A stretch of DNA of 64,000 nucleotides, taken from contig NC_089588.1 of assembly GCF_019320115.1 (NCBI RefSeq), forward strand, positions 119,781,707 to 119,845,706, read 5' to 3'. This document shows, one piece after another, positions 33,745 through 44,845 of the stretch. Numbering within the stretch: the stretch's first letter is position 1; every line of letters starts with the position of its first letter. The notes beneath the pieces are model-generated. The model was not told the DNA's origin, did no database searches, and saw only the letters and a list, made by a program, of their open reading frames with translations. The translations under genes were made by a program, and so were the position numbers. The DNA is from Miscanthus floridulus (lineage: Eukaryota; Streptophyta; Magnoliopsida; Poales; Poaceae).

Positions 33745-36700
33745 TTACATATAGAAGACTTGTGCGACACGTTCAGCGAGCACCCAAGGGTCATCCTGGT
33801 AGCCTACATTCTGGAGGTCGACGACTCTCTGTCCGATCTCATTGAATTGATGTTGCTTGATCCAGCGGCATCAAAACATGGCCACCTTTATATCCCTTCC
33901 ATAGTCAAGTTCCCATATATCTTCAATTATGCCAAAGTACAGGACCTTTCGCCCCACTCCGTCGAGAGCCTCTATTCGGACGCCGCTGTTCTGATTCACA
34001 GATTTCCTGTCCTTTGTGTCGGTATAGTATGTGTACCCATTGATGTCATAAGCATTCCAAGACGTCACCTATTTCGATGGCCCGGCCGTCAACCGACTGA
34101 TGGTAATAGAATCTATGGTTTCTCCAGGCTATATGTTCTGGTCCATCAACCATGATGTCAGGCATTGGTTATGCTGTTTCATGACCCAATCATCTGAACA
34201 GTCATTCCTCTCGGCCATAATGATAGCCATGTGTTCATCAATGTATGGTTGCATCACTGCCATACTCTGCAAGACACTATAATGCGCCCGACTCACCTCT
34301 CTGTAATCATGGTCGAGGAACACTTTCCTACCACTTGTGCCCGTCCCAGCTAGCCTTCCCTTGTGACAAGAATCGGGATTACCAATCCCTCTCTGCACTT
34401 TTAGCCACTCTTGGCGTCACTCGACGACTTCTTCAGAATTGTAACCCTCTATCATAGAGCCCTCTAGGTGTGTTCGGTTATGCACGTATCGGCTTAGAAC
34501 CGACATGAACCACTCGTAGGACCACATTTCATGCAAGAAGCTAGGGCCCAGCACCTCGATCTGATGAACCAGGTGAATCATGAGATGTACCATTATATCA
34601 AAAAAAGCGGGAGGTAAACACATCTCTAGCTGGTTCTGGGTCTCCACCATGAATTCATGTAGGTCACTCAGCTCTTGCCTGCGAAGATCTTCGAAAAGAA
34701 GTAGCACATGCGGGTGATGGCCATCTTTAGGAACTCTGGCTTTATAGCCCTGATTGCAATTGGTAGGAACACTGTCAGCGTCACATGACAATTGTGAGCC
34801 TTGCAGTATGTTAATGATAGGTCCTTCATCGACACTAGCTTCTTCGAGTTCGCCAAAAACCCAGTCGGCACTCTGACGCCCCTAAGGAAATTGCATATAG
34901 CTCTCCTCTCCTCTAGGGTTAGGTTGAAGCTAGCCACGGGAAGACTGTACTTGCCATTATCCTACTATACCAACCAAAGCTCCCGCATCACGTTCAGCTG
35001 CACCATGTCTTTCCATGATCTGAGACCATCCTTTGACTTGCCCATGTCCATCAAGGTAGCCATGAGACTCTCAAAGACATTCTTCTGCACATGCATCGCA
35101 TCAATGGCATGGGGGACCTCCAAGACTGGCCAATAAGGCAGGTACTGAAAGAAGATCAATTGCTTCTTGAATGGTATGCCTTCGATGGGAGGTGTGCTTC
35201 TATCTCTGATCGTTTCATTCGGATTCTTCTTTCCATAGACGACGTGTATGTTTTAGACCATTCTGAACACATGTTCTCCATTACGACGTCTCTCTGGAGG
35301 GGGTTCATCCTCCAGGATGTTGCCATAGTATCTTAGGTACAATTTGCCATGGTACTTGTGACCTATCTTTAAGAAGCGTCGGTTCCTTATGTAAACTATC
35401 TTCTAGGATCCATCTAGGAACACCCATTTAGTACCATCCAAATAGACTAAGCATCCAATCTTGCCTTTGAACTATCTAGACAGGGCAAACAGCGCGGGGT
35501 AATCATTGGTAGTAACAAATATTATTGCTTTGCATATGAAGTCCTCCCGCCGGAACGCATCGTACATCGGCTCCCCATACCTCCATAGCCTCTCCATTTC
35601 TTGCATCAGAGGCTCCAAGAACACATCTATATCAATGCCTGGTTGTTTGGGGTCGGAGATAAGGATGGTGAGGAGAAGGTACTTCCTCTTCTGACACAAA
35701 TACATTGGGAGGTTGTACATGGTCAAGATGACTGGCCATGTGTTGTGGTCGGTCATCCTCTCATTGAAGGGATTCATTCCATCGGTGCTCAAGCCGAACC
35801 GTACATTCCGTGGGTCATCACTAAATTCTGCTTTGTACTTGGCATTGAACGCTTGCCACTGGCTACAATCGGCCGGGTGTGCGATTGTATCATCATCCAC
35901 CTTGCGCTCATCATCCCACCATGTCATTAGTGCGGCTTCCTTAGGGTTTAGGAACATACGCCTCAAGCGGTCGGTCACTGGCAAGTACCACATAACCAGG
36001 GCAGGAATTCTTCTCTTATTTGCATCGTTGCCTAATGGAGTTTCCTATGGGGGCTGAGATTCTTGCACCACCTTCTTCCCACCCTTCTTCCTCTTTCCTG
36101 TGGAGGCTTCCACCCCACTTTGAAGGTCATTGTTCTTGTACCGACTAGCCCCACACCTAGGACATGTATCTAAAGTCTCGAACGATGTGCCACGCCGAAA
36201 AAGGATACAGTGGTTGGGGCATGCATGGATTTTTTCAACCCCCAATATGAGTGGACTTATAACCTTCTTCGCTTGGTATGTGTTGACGGGAACTGTGTTC
36301 GGCTGTGGGAGCAACCGTGACATGAGGCACAACACATCATCGAAACTGTAGTCCGACCAGCCGTACTTAGCCTTCAGGATGAGTAGCTCAAGCACAAAAC
36401 GTAGCAGTGTGAAGTATGTCGGACAGCCCTTCTCAGCATCATACACAGTCATCTTCGATGCTTTTGTCACCCTCTCAAGATTTTCTAGACCTCTCTTGCT
36501 CTTTTCTAATATTTCTGGTCCAAAGGCCCCAAGCATTTCGTCCAAGTTGTCACCGTCATCTGCATCCCCCTCACGTGCTTCGCCATCATTGCTGGCACCA
36601 CCAGCATCATCACCACCTTGTTCATTGCCAAAGCCACCACCTTGTTCATTACCATAGTCATGATCCATTTGTTGCTCAAGATCGTCTGTGAATCGGGACA

Positions 36701-37010
36701 AGTATGCTTGGGTTTCAGCTTCATCAGCTAGATCATCATCACTGTCATCAACAACCACTGTTTCACCATGATGAATCCACACTGTGTAGTCCGGAACAAA
36801 TCCTCTCCTAATCAGATGTTCTTTGATGGTACTCACATCTCAAAATACAATAAGGTTCTTGCAATCTTTATAGGGACAAATAATCATGTCACTATTCTCT
36901 TTCAACGTCGCTGCATGCTTCTCTGCGGCTTTGATGAATTTGTCCACCTCATCACGGAAAAGAGCGTCGTGTCTTAACGAACCATACATCCAAGAGTTCC
37001 TGTAGTCCAT
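33745..37010 (-). pseudogene. Tnp2-type transposase of the 9.3-kb CACTA
   Basis: The ATG at 37010 begins a reading with NSWMYGSLRHDALFRDEV and CPYKDCKN (transposase-associated domain), then WIHHGE, an acidic Asn/Gly-rich spacer, a zinc knuckle (CPNHCILF, CPRCGASRYK) and the Transposase_21 core (GLSTDGMNPF, PGIDIDVFLEPLMQEM, PYWPVLEVPHAIDAMHVQKN). Then come the DUF4218 part (LMIHLVHQIEVLGPSFLHEM) and the DUF4216 part (VLYFGIIEDIWELDY). The frame is continuous from 37010 to 34668, interrupted by stops at 36842-36840, 36047-36045, 35474-35472, 35405-35403, 35255-35253 and a pair at 34967-34962. Near 34680 the frame shifts. Most stops can be explained by single C-to-T or G-to-A changes. The gene is inactive as read. 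Confidence 0.85.
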
Positions 37011-37850
37011 CTTATAAAAACAAAACAACCAAAGAAAGAATATTACTCGAGAATAATTGTTTATACCTGAGACATGCACCATGGTAGTAGAGGATAGTTA
37101 ATTAATTGACTATTAATGCATAAATATTTTAAAATATAAATTAATTGGTTCAAATAAACAATTTCAAAGAAAACAATTAGCAACATTTAATATTTCATCC
37201 ACTACCTTTCATGCAAACTCCATTCCAATTTCATGGTAGAGGATAATTAATTAATGGCCTATTTATCCATAACTAATTAAAAACACACATTATAGAAATG
37301 AATCAAAATAAATATTAAATGATAATTAGTAGCCATGGTAGAGGATATTTTACACATTAGCAACAATTAAAATCTTACACATTCACCTACATGCAAACCC
37401 TAGTCACATAAAGAAAAATTTGAAAAAAAAATAAAATCCTAGATCTAGATCTAGATATAGTGTTTCATGACACATGCACCAAACTTCACTAATACTACAC
37501 TAAAATCAACAAAGATGTACTAACAAAGGGTGCAATCTTACTTCCCTAACTAATTTACCCTAGTATAGTGAAAATTAGGGTCTAATTTTACTCATAACTA
37601 GCTCAAGCTCCATGAAAGAGAAAGAAAATCAAAAATTAAATTACTCACTAACCAACGAATTAAACTTCAAATAAATAGTTGGAGAAGCATTTCCTTACCT
37701 TTTAGAGCCTCTCCATCAAAGGATTTGAGATCAAAACCTCCCCCTTAGTAGAGCAATTTTTAGGAGGAGCTTAAGGCCTCCCAACCTTTTTTGTGTAGAA
37801 GAGTGTATCCGAGGTGGAAGAATGGGGTGGCTGCTATTTATTCGTGCGCC
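37011..37850. other. Upstream part of Tnp2 in the 9.3-kb CACTA
   Basis: AT-rich sequence with no open frame of note. It lies between the Tnp2 start and the right subterminal array and should hold the transposase promoter. A repeated ATGGTAGAGGATA block occurs near 37082, 37231 and 37336. Confidence 0.45.
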
Positions 37851-38243
37851 ATCAGTAGGGGTGGCCGGTGATTCAACCGCCCCTACAGTCGAACAGCAGG
37901 GGCGCCTGGTGGCAGCCGCCCCTACAAATGGGCACTGCAGGGACGGCTGGTGATTGAGCCGCCTCTACAGATCAGCTCCAACTGTAGGGGCGGCTCAGGT
38001 TACCAGCCGCCCCTACAGTGCCATCTGTAGGGGCGGCTGGGCTGCTGGGGCCCGAGGACGCCCACTGTAGGGGCGCCCCCAACCCTAGCCGCCCCTACAG
38101 TAAAAATGTCCTCATTCCTAGTGTGAGAATCTGACGTAGTGCTGCCCGGTCTTTCCCTGCGCGGTGGCTAGGGTGGCCAGGAGGCTGATGATCGCGACGG
38201 GAAGATGCGCCGCCGCGGCTACGACTACTTCGATCGGACGCCA

Positions 38244-38678
38244 TTGCATGCAGCTGAGTTTCCTTCTCGCTCCGGCCGTCCTGAACTGGAAAGTGTGTGG
38301 TGGTGTGGAAAACCGGTTGGAGTAAGGTGTATATATAATACACGGAGAGACCGAATCGGAAAGAGAATTGCTGATGCAGAGAACAAATTGCGGCATCCAT
38401 TGTTGACTGCTGTAAGAAAAATCTGTTTCAGTGGAGCAGTGAACATGACAAGATGCAAGCAAGGCATGCATGCACGTGCGTTGAATTCCTTGGATGGGTC
38501 GGCAGCTCACTCCAGCTGCTGCGTGCTGAATAGTACAGTGTAGCATGGAGGACAGCTAGCCAGTACACTAGTCCACAATCAAAGAGTTGAATAGTACTAC
38601 CACTACCATATCCAGATCACCAGATGTGTTGCGATGAATGAAAGAGACATGAGAGCAACGAACCGTCCACGGGCCATG
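38244..38678 (-). promoter_or_regulatory. GH18-B promoter
   Basis: This region aligns with 59214-59640 upstream of GH18-D: GAAAGTGTGTGGTGGTGTGG, AACCGGTTGGAGTAAGGTG, a TATATATA box at 38331-38338, GCTGATGCAGAGAACAAATT and ATCACAATCAAAG are shared. The TATA box lies about 90 bases upstream of the start codon on the minus strand. It now drives only a split pseudogene. Confidence 0.7.
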
Positions 38679-39805
38679 CACTACCGGAGACGATTTCTTT
38701 GACGAGTGTCTCACACTTTGTCGAGTGTTTTTTATTAGGCGCTCGATAAAGGGGTTATTTATCGAGTGCCAGAGAAAAAGCACTCGGCAAACAACTGACA
38801 CTCAGTAAAGGGGTGGTTTGCCGAGTGCCGAGCATTCGGCAAACAATAACACTCGGCAAAGACCAGGTTTGTCGAGTGTCGGGCACTCGACACACCAGAA
38901 CACTCGGCAAAGGGCCGCCGCTGTTAACAGCCGGCAGCCGCTGTTAACCCTTTGCCGAGTGTCTTCTCCTGACACTCGGCAAAGCTGTGATTTGTCGAGT
39001 GTCATTTTTGACACTGGCAAACCATATTTTTTTCATATTTGACATCCAAACTTTTTCTACAGTTCTCATACAATACCTGGTACTCCATGTTCCAATGTGG
39101 CATATTTCTCGGACTTTTTTCTATATTTCTTTAATTTATTTTATTTAATTGAATTTTCTTGGATGATTCAAATTATAACGGCTAGTCATTCGAATAATAA
39201 AAAAAATGAATGGAAAAATGATATTCATGTTATTTAGTATAATATGAGGCCGTATCCAGGAACAGACCACCAATTTTGAGCATCTTGTTCACGAAACATG
39301 ACCACAAATTTGCGGTCGAGTTGTTTTTAAATTCTATAAAAAGCAAACGAAGTCCGAAAATCATGAAACTTGTCAAGATGTCATGATATCATATGTGGAG
39401 GCTGTGATAAAAAATTGAGAAGGTTTCGCGCAAGTTGTCACGTACGATGCTTGCAAACCGAAGAATCTCCGAAGAAGTTTAATGATTTCGTGAAGAGGCC
39501 GACAAGGTGGTAAGCATCGTACATGACAAACTTGCATGAAACCTCCTCAATTTTTTATCACAGCCTCCACATATGATATCATGACATCTCGATAAGTTTC
39601 AAGATTTTCGGTCTTCGTTTGCTTTTTATAAAATTTAAAAACAACTCGACCGCAAGTTCGTGGTCATGTTTCGTGAACAAAATGTTCGAAATTGGTGGTC
39701 TGTTCCTGTATACAGCCTCACATTATACTAAATAACATGAATATCATTTTCTCATTCATTTTTTCATTATTCGAATGACTAGCAGTTATAATTTGAATTA
39801 TCCAA
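38679..39805. mobile_element. Fold-back CACTA-derived element, cut by the next element
   Basis: The left end reads CACTACCGGAGACG with TTTGCCGAGTGTC and TTTGTCGAGTGTC repeats to 39000. From 39050 it enters a long palindrome whose right arm stops at 39805, where another CACTA terminus begins. The right subterminal array and terminus that should mirror the left end are missing. No gene is present. Confidence 0.75.
39160..39805. repeat. Long inverted repeat, arms about 290 bp
   Basis: The left arm (39160-39451, with GAGGCCGTATCCAGGAACAG and ATGTGGAGGCTGTGAT) is the near reverse complement of the right arm (39510-39805, with CTGTTCCTGTATACAGCCTC and ATCACAGCCTCCACAT). Centre is near 39481 with a spacer of about 58 bases. 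Confidence 0.9.
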
Positions 39806-40581
39806 CACTAGTAGAGAAACGACTTTTGATCCACTTCGAAATTTGGCTTTAGTCCCGGTATTTTTCGCGTCCGAGACTAGAGAAACCTTTAGTCCCGGTT
39901 GGTAGCTTCAACCGGGACTAAAGGTCCTTGCCCAACGGCTACTGCGGCAGGCTTTTGCTGCAGGGGACCTTTAGTCCCGGTTGGAGCTATCAACCGGGAC
40001 TAAAGGTTAACTTTTACTCCCGATTGGTCCCTCCAACCGGGAGTAAAAGTCTACTCTCGGCTGAAGGCTCCGTCTGGGACTAGAAATGGACCTTTAGTCT
40101 CGGTTGCTGTCTCCAACCGGGACTAAAGATCCCCTCCTATATACCCATTTTTCCTCCACGAGCCTGAGCCACTTCGAGCTCAGTGTTCTTGCTTCATCGC
40201 CGGCCTCTCTTCTTCCTCATCGTCGGTAATCACAAGATTTCTTTGATTCCTCCATCGGGTTTTCGGTTCTAAAGGTTACCAACTTTATACTCTCATGTTT
40301 TATCAGTAGCATATCTCATTTTGTGGACTAGATATATGTGGTTTTTTATGGTAAATATTTTTTTATTTGTAAGCCATTTAAGCTCAAAATCACTTTAAAG
40401 TTTGCATATTTGGATGAAGGAAGATTAAAGTAGTTAATCAAAACTAGTATTCTGCTTTCATTTCTAGCATGCATAGCACACTTCATGGTTTAGAGATATG
40501 AAGAATTTTAGAGTTTTTTTAATTTTATTTGTTTATAAAATGAAAAATTTATATTATATTAAAAATGAGTATAGAGAGTAG

Positions 40582-41105
40582 ATGGCAACTGCTTCCGGGT
40601 CCTTGGCCTCTCATCGGGTTCCAAAGCGACTGAGGCCGGACCTCCCTCTCATTGCATGCGACAAGTGTGAGGAGAAGATTGTGATGGAGTACCGGGTGAG
40701 GAAGGAGTGTCCCAACAAGGGCCGTATCTTCTACAAGTGTCCGGATCGCAATGTGAGTTATTTTATCGCATTTGATGATTATGGTTCATTTATACTTATT
40801 TTCATGATGATTGTGATTAAAGTTCTAATTTTTTGTTTTAATTTCAGTGGGATCGCACTGGATGTTTAGGCCGGTACTAGGAAGAAGAGTATGTTGAACA
40901 CGTGCAAAACTCTCTTGCACAGGCGGCTATGACAGCTGATGAGGCAGTGATCCTATGGAAGAAGTCCATAGATGTTGAACAAACGCATGATTTGTCTGTT
41001 TTAGTTAGGATTAGTCGCGAAATCCTTATGCTACTGAAGTGCATTTTAGCTTTAGTTTTTTTAGTGGTAATTGGGATTGTCTATATTGTAGCGAGACTTT
41101 CATAA
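40582..41105 (+). pseudogene. GRF zinc-finger protein with C-terminal membrane helix
   Basis: Exon 1 (40582-40752) reads ACDKCEEKIVMEYRV and NKGRIFYKCPDRN, followed after an intron (GTGAGT to TTTCAG) by WDRTGC. This is the C-C-R-GR-F-C-W-C pattern of GRF-type zinc fingers, which bind single-stranded nucleic acid. Exon 2 (40848-41105) meets a stop TAG at 40878-40880, where the family usually has Trp, then continues open to a membrane helix (LALVFLVVIGIVYIV). Genes of this type are high-copy in grasses and accompany CACTA elements. The stop is a G-to-A type change. Confidence 0.65.
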
Positions 41106-41193
41106 ATTAATACCTTGTATGGTGGCATGCATGTCGTATAATTAACTAATTATGTTCTAGGTTTTAATATGGTATGTATATCATGTAATGCAG

Positions 41194-43479
41194 ATGAGCC
41201 GGTATTGAATGTACAATGCTGATGGCCGCTCCCAAGAGTTCATTGAGGGTATGCATTCTTTCTTACGTGTGGCCAAGGCAAACAAACGCGATGGTTTCAT
41301 GTGCTGCCCATGTGCCATATGTAAGAATTTGAAGGAATATGCTAGCTCAAGGAGTCTTCATTCATACTTGTTGAAGTCGGATTTCATGCCAAACTATATT
41401 TGTTAGACGAAGCACGGAGAAACCAGGATTGTAATGGAAGAAGGTGAAGAAGAACAATGGAACAATGATGACATTATTGCTGAATATGGTGCCTTCAATG
41501 ATACTGCAATTGGGGAAACTGAAGAAGAGGTAGGGGCAGAAGATGAGCCCGCTGATGATCTTGGTCAGGCCATTCGTGACGCACAAAGAGAATGCGAAAG
41601 TGAAAAGAAGAAGATCAAGTTCGAGCGCATACTAGAGGATCACAAGAAATTGCTCTACCCAACTTGTGATGCAGGGCAGAAAAAGTTAGGTACCACACTA
41701 GAATTGCTACAATGGAAGGCAAATAATGGTGTATCTGACAAGAGATTTAGGGAGTTACTGAAAATCCAAAAGAAGATGCTTCCGAAGGATAATGAATTGC
41801 CCGCCACTATGTATGAAGCAAAACAGGTAGTCTGCCCTTTGGGATTAGAAATCCAGAAGATTATGTGGTATGCTCCTATAATACCACGCTTGAAACGTCT
41901 GTTTAGAAACAAAGACCATGCAAAGTTGTTGCGATGGCACAAAGAAGACCGTAAGGTAGACAATATGTTGAGACACCCAGCTGATGGGTCCCAGTGGAGA
42001 GCAATCGATAGAGAATTCCCGGAGTTTACAAATGACGCAAGAAACTTAAGGTTTGCATTAAGTACGGATGGTATGAATCCTTTCGGGGAGCAGAGTAGTA
42101 GTCATAGCACTTGGCCTGTTACTCTATGTATCTACAACCTTCCTCCCTGGTTATGCATGAAACGTAAGTTTATTAGGATGCCAGTGCTCATCCAAGGCCC
42201 AAGGCAACCTGGCAACGACATCGATGTGTACCTGAGGCCACTAGTTGAAGAACTTCTACTTTTGTGAACCAGACCAGGTGTACGTGTGTGGGATGAGCAC
42301 AAATAGGAGCACTTTGACCTACGAGCATTGTTGTTTATAATAATCAATGATTGGCCTGCTCTAAGTAATCTTTCAGAATAATCAAACAAGGGATATAATG
42401 CATGCACGCACTGTTTCGATGACATTAAAGGTATATTCTTAAAAAAATGTCAAAAGGTCGTGTACCTTGGCCATCGTCGATTTCTTCCTGCGAATCACCC
42501 CCTAAGAAAGAAAGGCGAGCATTTTAAAGGTAAGGCAGACCACCAGACCAAGCCGGGCAACTGAACTGGTGAGGATGTACTCAATATGGTCAAGGATGTG
42601 AAAGTAGTATTTGGAAAGGCACATGGCAGCGAACCTGTTCCGAACGACGCCGACGGTCACACACCCATGTGGAAGAAGAAGTCCATATTTTGGGAGCTAC
42701 CCTATTGGCAAGTCCTAGAGGTCCATAGCGCGATCGACGTGATGCACCTGACGAAGAATCTTTGTGTGAACCTGCTAGGCTTCATGGGTGTGTATGGGAA
42801 GCCTAAGGATACACTTGAAGCACGACAGGACCTATGGTGTTTGAAAGAACGAGACAACCTGCATCCAGAGAAAACAGATGATGGACGCCATTACTTAAGT
42901 CCTGCCAGCTACACTCTTAGCAAAGAAGAGAAGGAAAGCATGTTTGAATGCCTAGCAAGCATCAAAATACTATCTAGATTCTCCTCGAATATAAAACGTA
43001 TAATAAATGTGCCAGAGAAGAAATTCCTAAACTTAAAGTCCTATGACTGCCACGTGCTCATGATGCAATTGCTTCCAGTTGCATTAAGAGGAATTCTACC
43101 TCCAAATGTACGTCTAGCCGCCGTGAAGCTATGTGCATTCCTCAATGCAATTTCTCAGAAGGCAATCGATCTAATGGATCTAGCTAAACTATAGAATGAT
43201 GTGGTTCAATGTCTTGTCAGCTTTGAGTTGGTGTTCCCTCCTTCCTTCTTTAATATCATGACACACCTCCTAGTTCACCTGGTCAAGAAGATTAGCATTC
43301 TCGGTCCTGTGTTCCTGCACAACATGTTCCCCTTTGAGAGGTTCATGGGAATCCTAAAGAAATATGTTCACAACCGTGCTCGGTCAGAAGAAAGCATTGC
43401 CAAGGGCTATGGAACAGAGGAGGTCATTGAGTTTTGTGTTGACTTTATTCCCGACCTTAACACTCTAATTAATCTTTAG
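41194..43479 (+). pseudogene. Tnp2-type transposase in one frame with seven nonsense codons
   Basis: A single frame from ATG 41194 to TAG 43477-43479 covers the transposase-associated domain (CPCAICKN), an acidic spacer, the Transposase_21 core (ALSTDGMNPFGEQSS, PGNDIDVYLRPLVEEL, PYWQVLEVHSAIDVMHLTKN) and DUF4218 (LLVHLVKKISILGPVFLHNM, KKYVHNRARSEESIAKGY). There are no frameshifts. In-frame stops lie at 41206, 41404, 42265, 42304, 42379, 42562 and 43192, and each fits Trp or Gln changed by one C-to-T or G-to-A. The zinc-knuckle segment expected between VCPLGLEIQKI and MWYAPIIPR is absent, an in-frame deletion near 41860. No DUF4216 part was seen. The copy is inactive as read. Confidence 0.85.
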
Positions 43480-44142
43480 ATATCCAGTTCATATGCTTTA
43501 TTTATATCTGTCCTCCATCTCTATCATTAGTTTCCTTTTTCCTTCAGATTATAGCATTTACGTGCTCCTACACGTTTATTTTAATTTGTAGCTAATCAAT
43601 GATAATAATCCATATCTTCAAGCATTTCTAATCTCTCACCACGACCACCACAAACGCATACTGGAGAGTACAAAAGTTTGCGATCGAGTTGGGTGCGGAG
43701 TACTACTGTTTTTTTTTAGACGTTCCACTTTTATGTACATTGGACTATCTTATTAATTTCCTTGAGAAGTCGCGTAGATAGAGGGGCTTTGTGGTAAAAA
43801 ATAAAAAGTTGGAACTTTAAACTAAGGACAATTTACTTTTCCCATTTAGACATATATAGTTTCCATTCAATTAATAGTGTTGGCCCAGCATAATACTTTT
43901 GGCCCAGCATATATAGCCCACGTAATGGGCAGCAGAAGGCTTCCGTAGATTCCAGTCTATACTACCATATGGCCCGGACTGATTCATTCAACGGAATTTC
44001 ATTACAACACCTCGAAACAGTGCAGTACATGGAACAACACACTTGATCAGTTTGAAAGATGCAATAAATGACAACACACTAAAAAGTCCACTACATGACA
44101 ACATTGTTCATTACTAAACATGAAACTACCCAATCTAACAGA
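43480..44142. other. Interior of the TTTAGTCCCGG CACTA, no gene
   Basis: AT-rich sequence after the Tnp2 stop, with TTTGGCCCAGCATA repeated near 43880-43910. No coding sequence seen. Confidence 0.4.
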
Positions 44143-44845
44143 CTACTGAGTGCAACGGGACCACTTTCCATTACTTAAATCATTGGGATTCTCCTCCATT
44201 GCTGTTTTCGCACGACGAACACGCTCAAGCTTCTTCTCCTTCTCCTCCCTGCGCTGAGCAGCATGCCTCATTTCAGCCTCTTCTACGCGCTTCTTTTCTG
44301 CTGCCTCATCTTGGCGTCTCTTCTCCACCAACTCCCTCCACTCCGCCTCCCACTCCTTCAATTTCCCCAGATACAACTTATCTTTCTCCTTGATCTCGGT
44401 GTTGATCCACAGCTCAAAATCACAAAGCGGTGGAGGGGTCTGCAAAACATTCAACTGTTATACATACAATCCAATAAACCATACAAGATTTCATATGGCA
44501 CATAAAAAATATTGCACAATATCAATTTCTCACCATCAACACAATGCGGATCTGACGAGGTGTAGGGTCAAACGCGTAATTGTCACACATCCAGTACATC
44601 TGCTTGTATGTTTCCTCCTCATCATAAATCGCTACCTTGCAAGGATCACCGCAGTAGCACATCGGCACTGGAACACCACTAGGAAGTGGCAAACGAGTGA
44701 ATGTAGTTCCCACCAATGTCCTATTCCAAATTTTGAACAAATCGATCCTAGGGTTTCCATTTCGTTCTAGGAACCGAGAACAATAAACTTTACAAATCAA
44801 TAGTAGGGTTTTCCTTAGTTTGGAAGATTTACCACGCCTTGGCAT
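44143..44845 (-). CDS. GRF zinc-finger and coiled-coil protein
   Basis: Two exons, 44845-44534 and 44439-44143, with donor ATG|GTGAGA and acceptor TTTTGCAG|ACC; 202 residues. Exon 1 starts MPRRGKSSK and carries VPMCYCGDPCKVAIYDEEET and KQMYWMCDNYAFDPTPRQ, a zinc-binding GRF-like pattern. Exon 2 starts TPPPLCDFELWINTEI and becomes a long charged helix (EEAEMRHAAQRREEKEKKLERV), a likely coiled coil. I recall the two-exon architecture as common, high-copy and transposon-linked in panicoid grasses. No stop or frameshift is visible. The function is unknown; nucleic-acid binding is likely. It lies within the span of the CACTA element but points against Tnp2. Confidence 0.6.

Larger units (their letters stand above)
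28886..38141. mobile_element. CACTA element with Tnp2 and Ulp1-like genes, 9256 bp
   Basis: Left terminus CACTACTACAGAAG at 28886, right terminus ending TAGTG at 38141, target duplication CTG at 28883-28885 and 38142-38144. Excision restores the GH18 reading (ACCTG joined to CCCGGTCTTTCCC, as in copy D). Subterminal GTAGGGGCGGCT hairpins lie at 28910-29185 and 37855-38100. Both internal genes run on the minus strand: Tnp2 (37010 to about 33745) and a Ulp1-type protease gene (about 31480-29482). Confidence 0.95.
26260..38243 (-). pseudogene. GH18-B: XIP-like gene split by two CACTA elements
   Basis: Three pieces join in order on the minus strand: 38243-38142 (start codon and signal peptide), 28885-28476 (VTVF to EHGTPAEHYSTL part) and 26349-26260 (PRCGFPDARVKE part). 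The 3' third is missing. The gaps are exactly two CACTA elements, 28886-38141 with target duplication CTG and 26350-28475 with target duplication GAT. Copy B shares with copy A the 4 extra bases in the signal peptide and the 8-base deletion near 28490, so it was already dead when A and B separated. Its promoter survives at 38244-38678. Confidence 0.85.
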
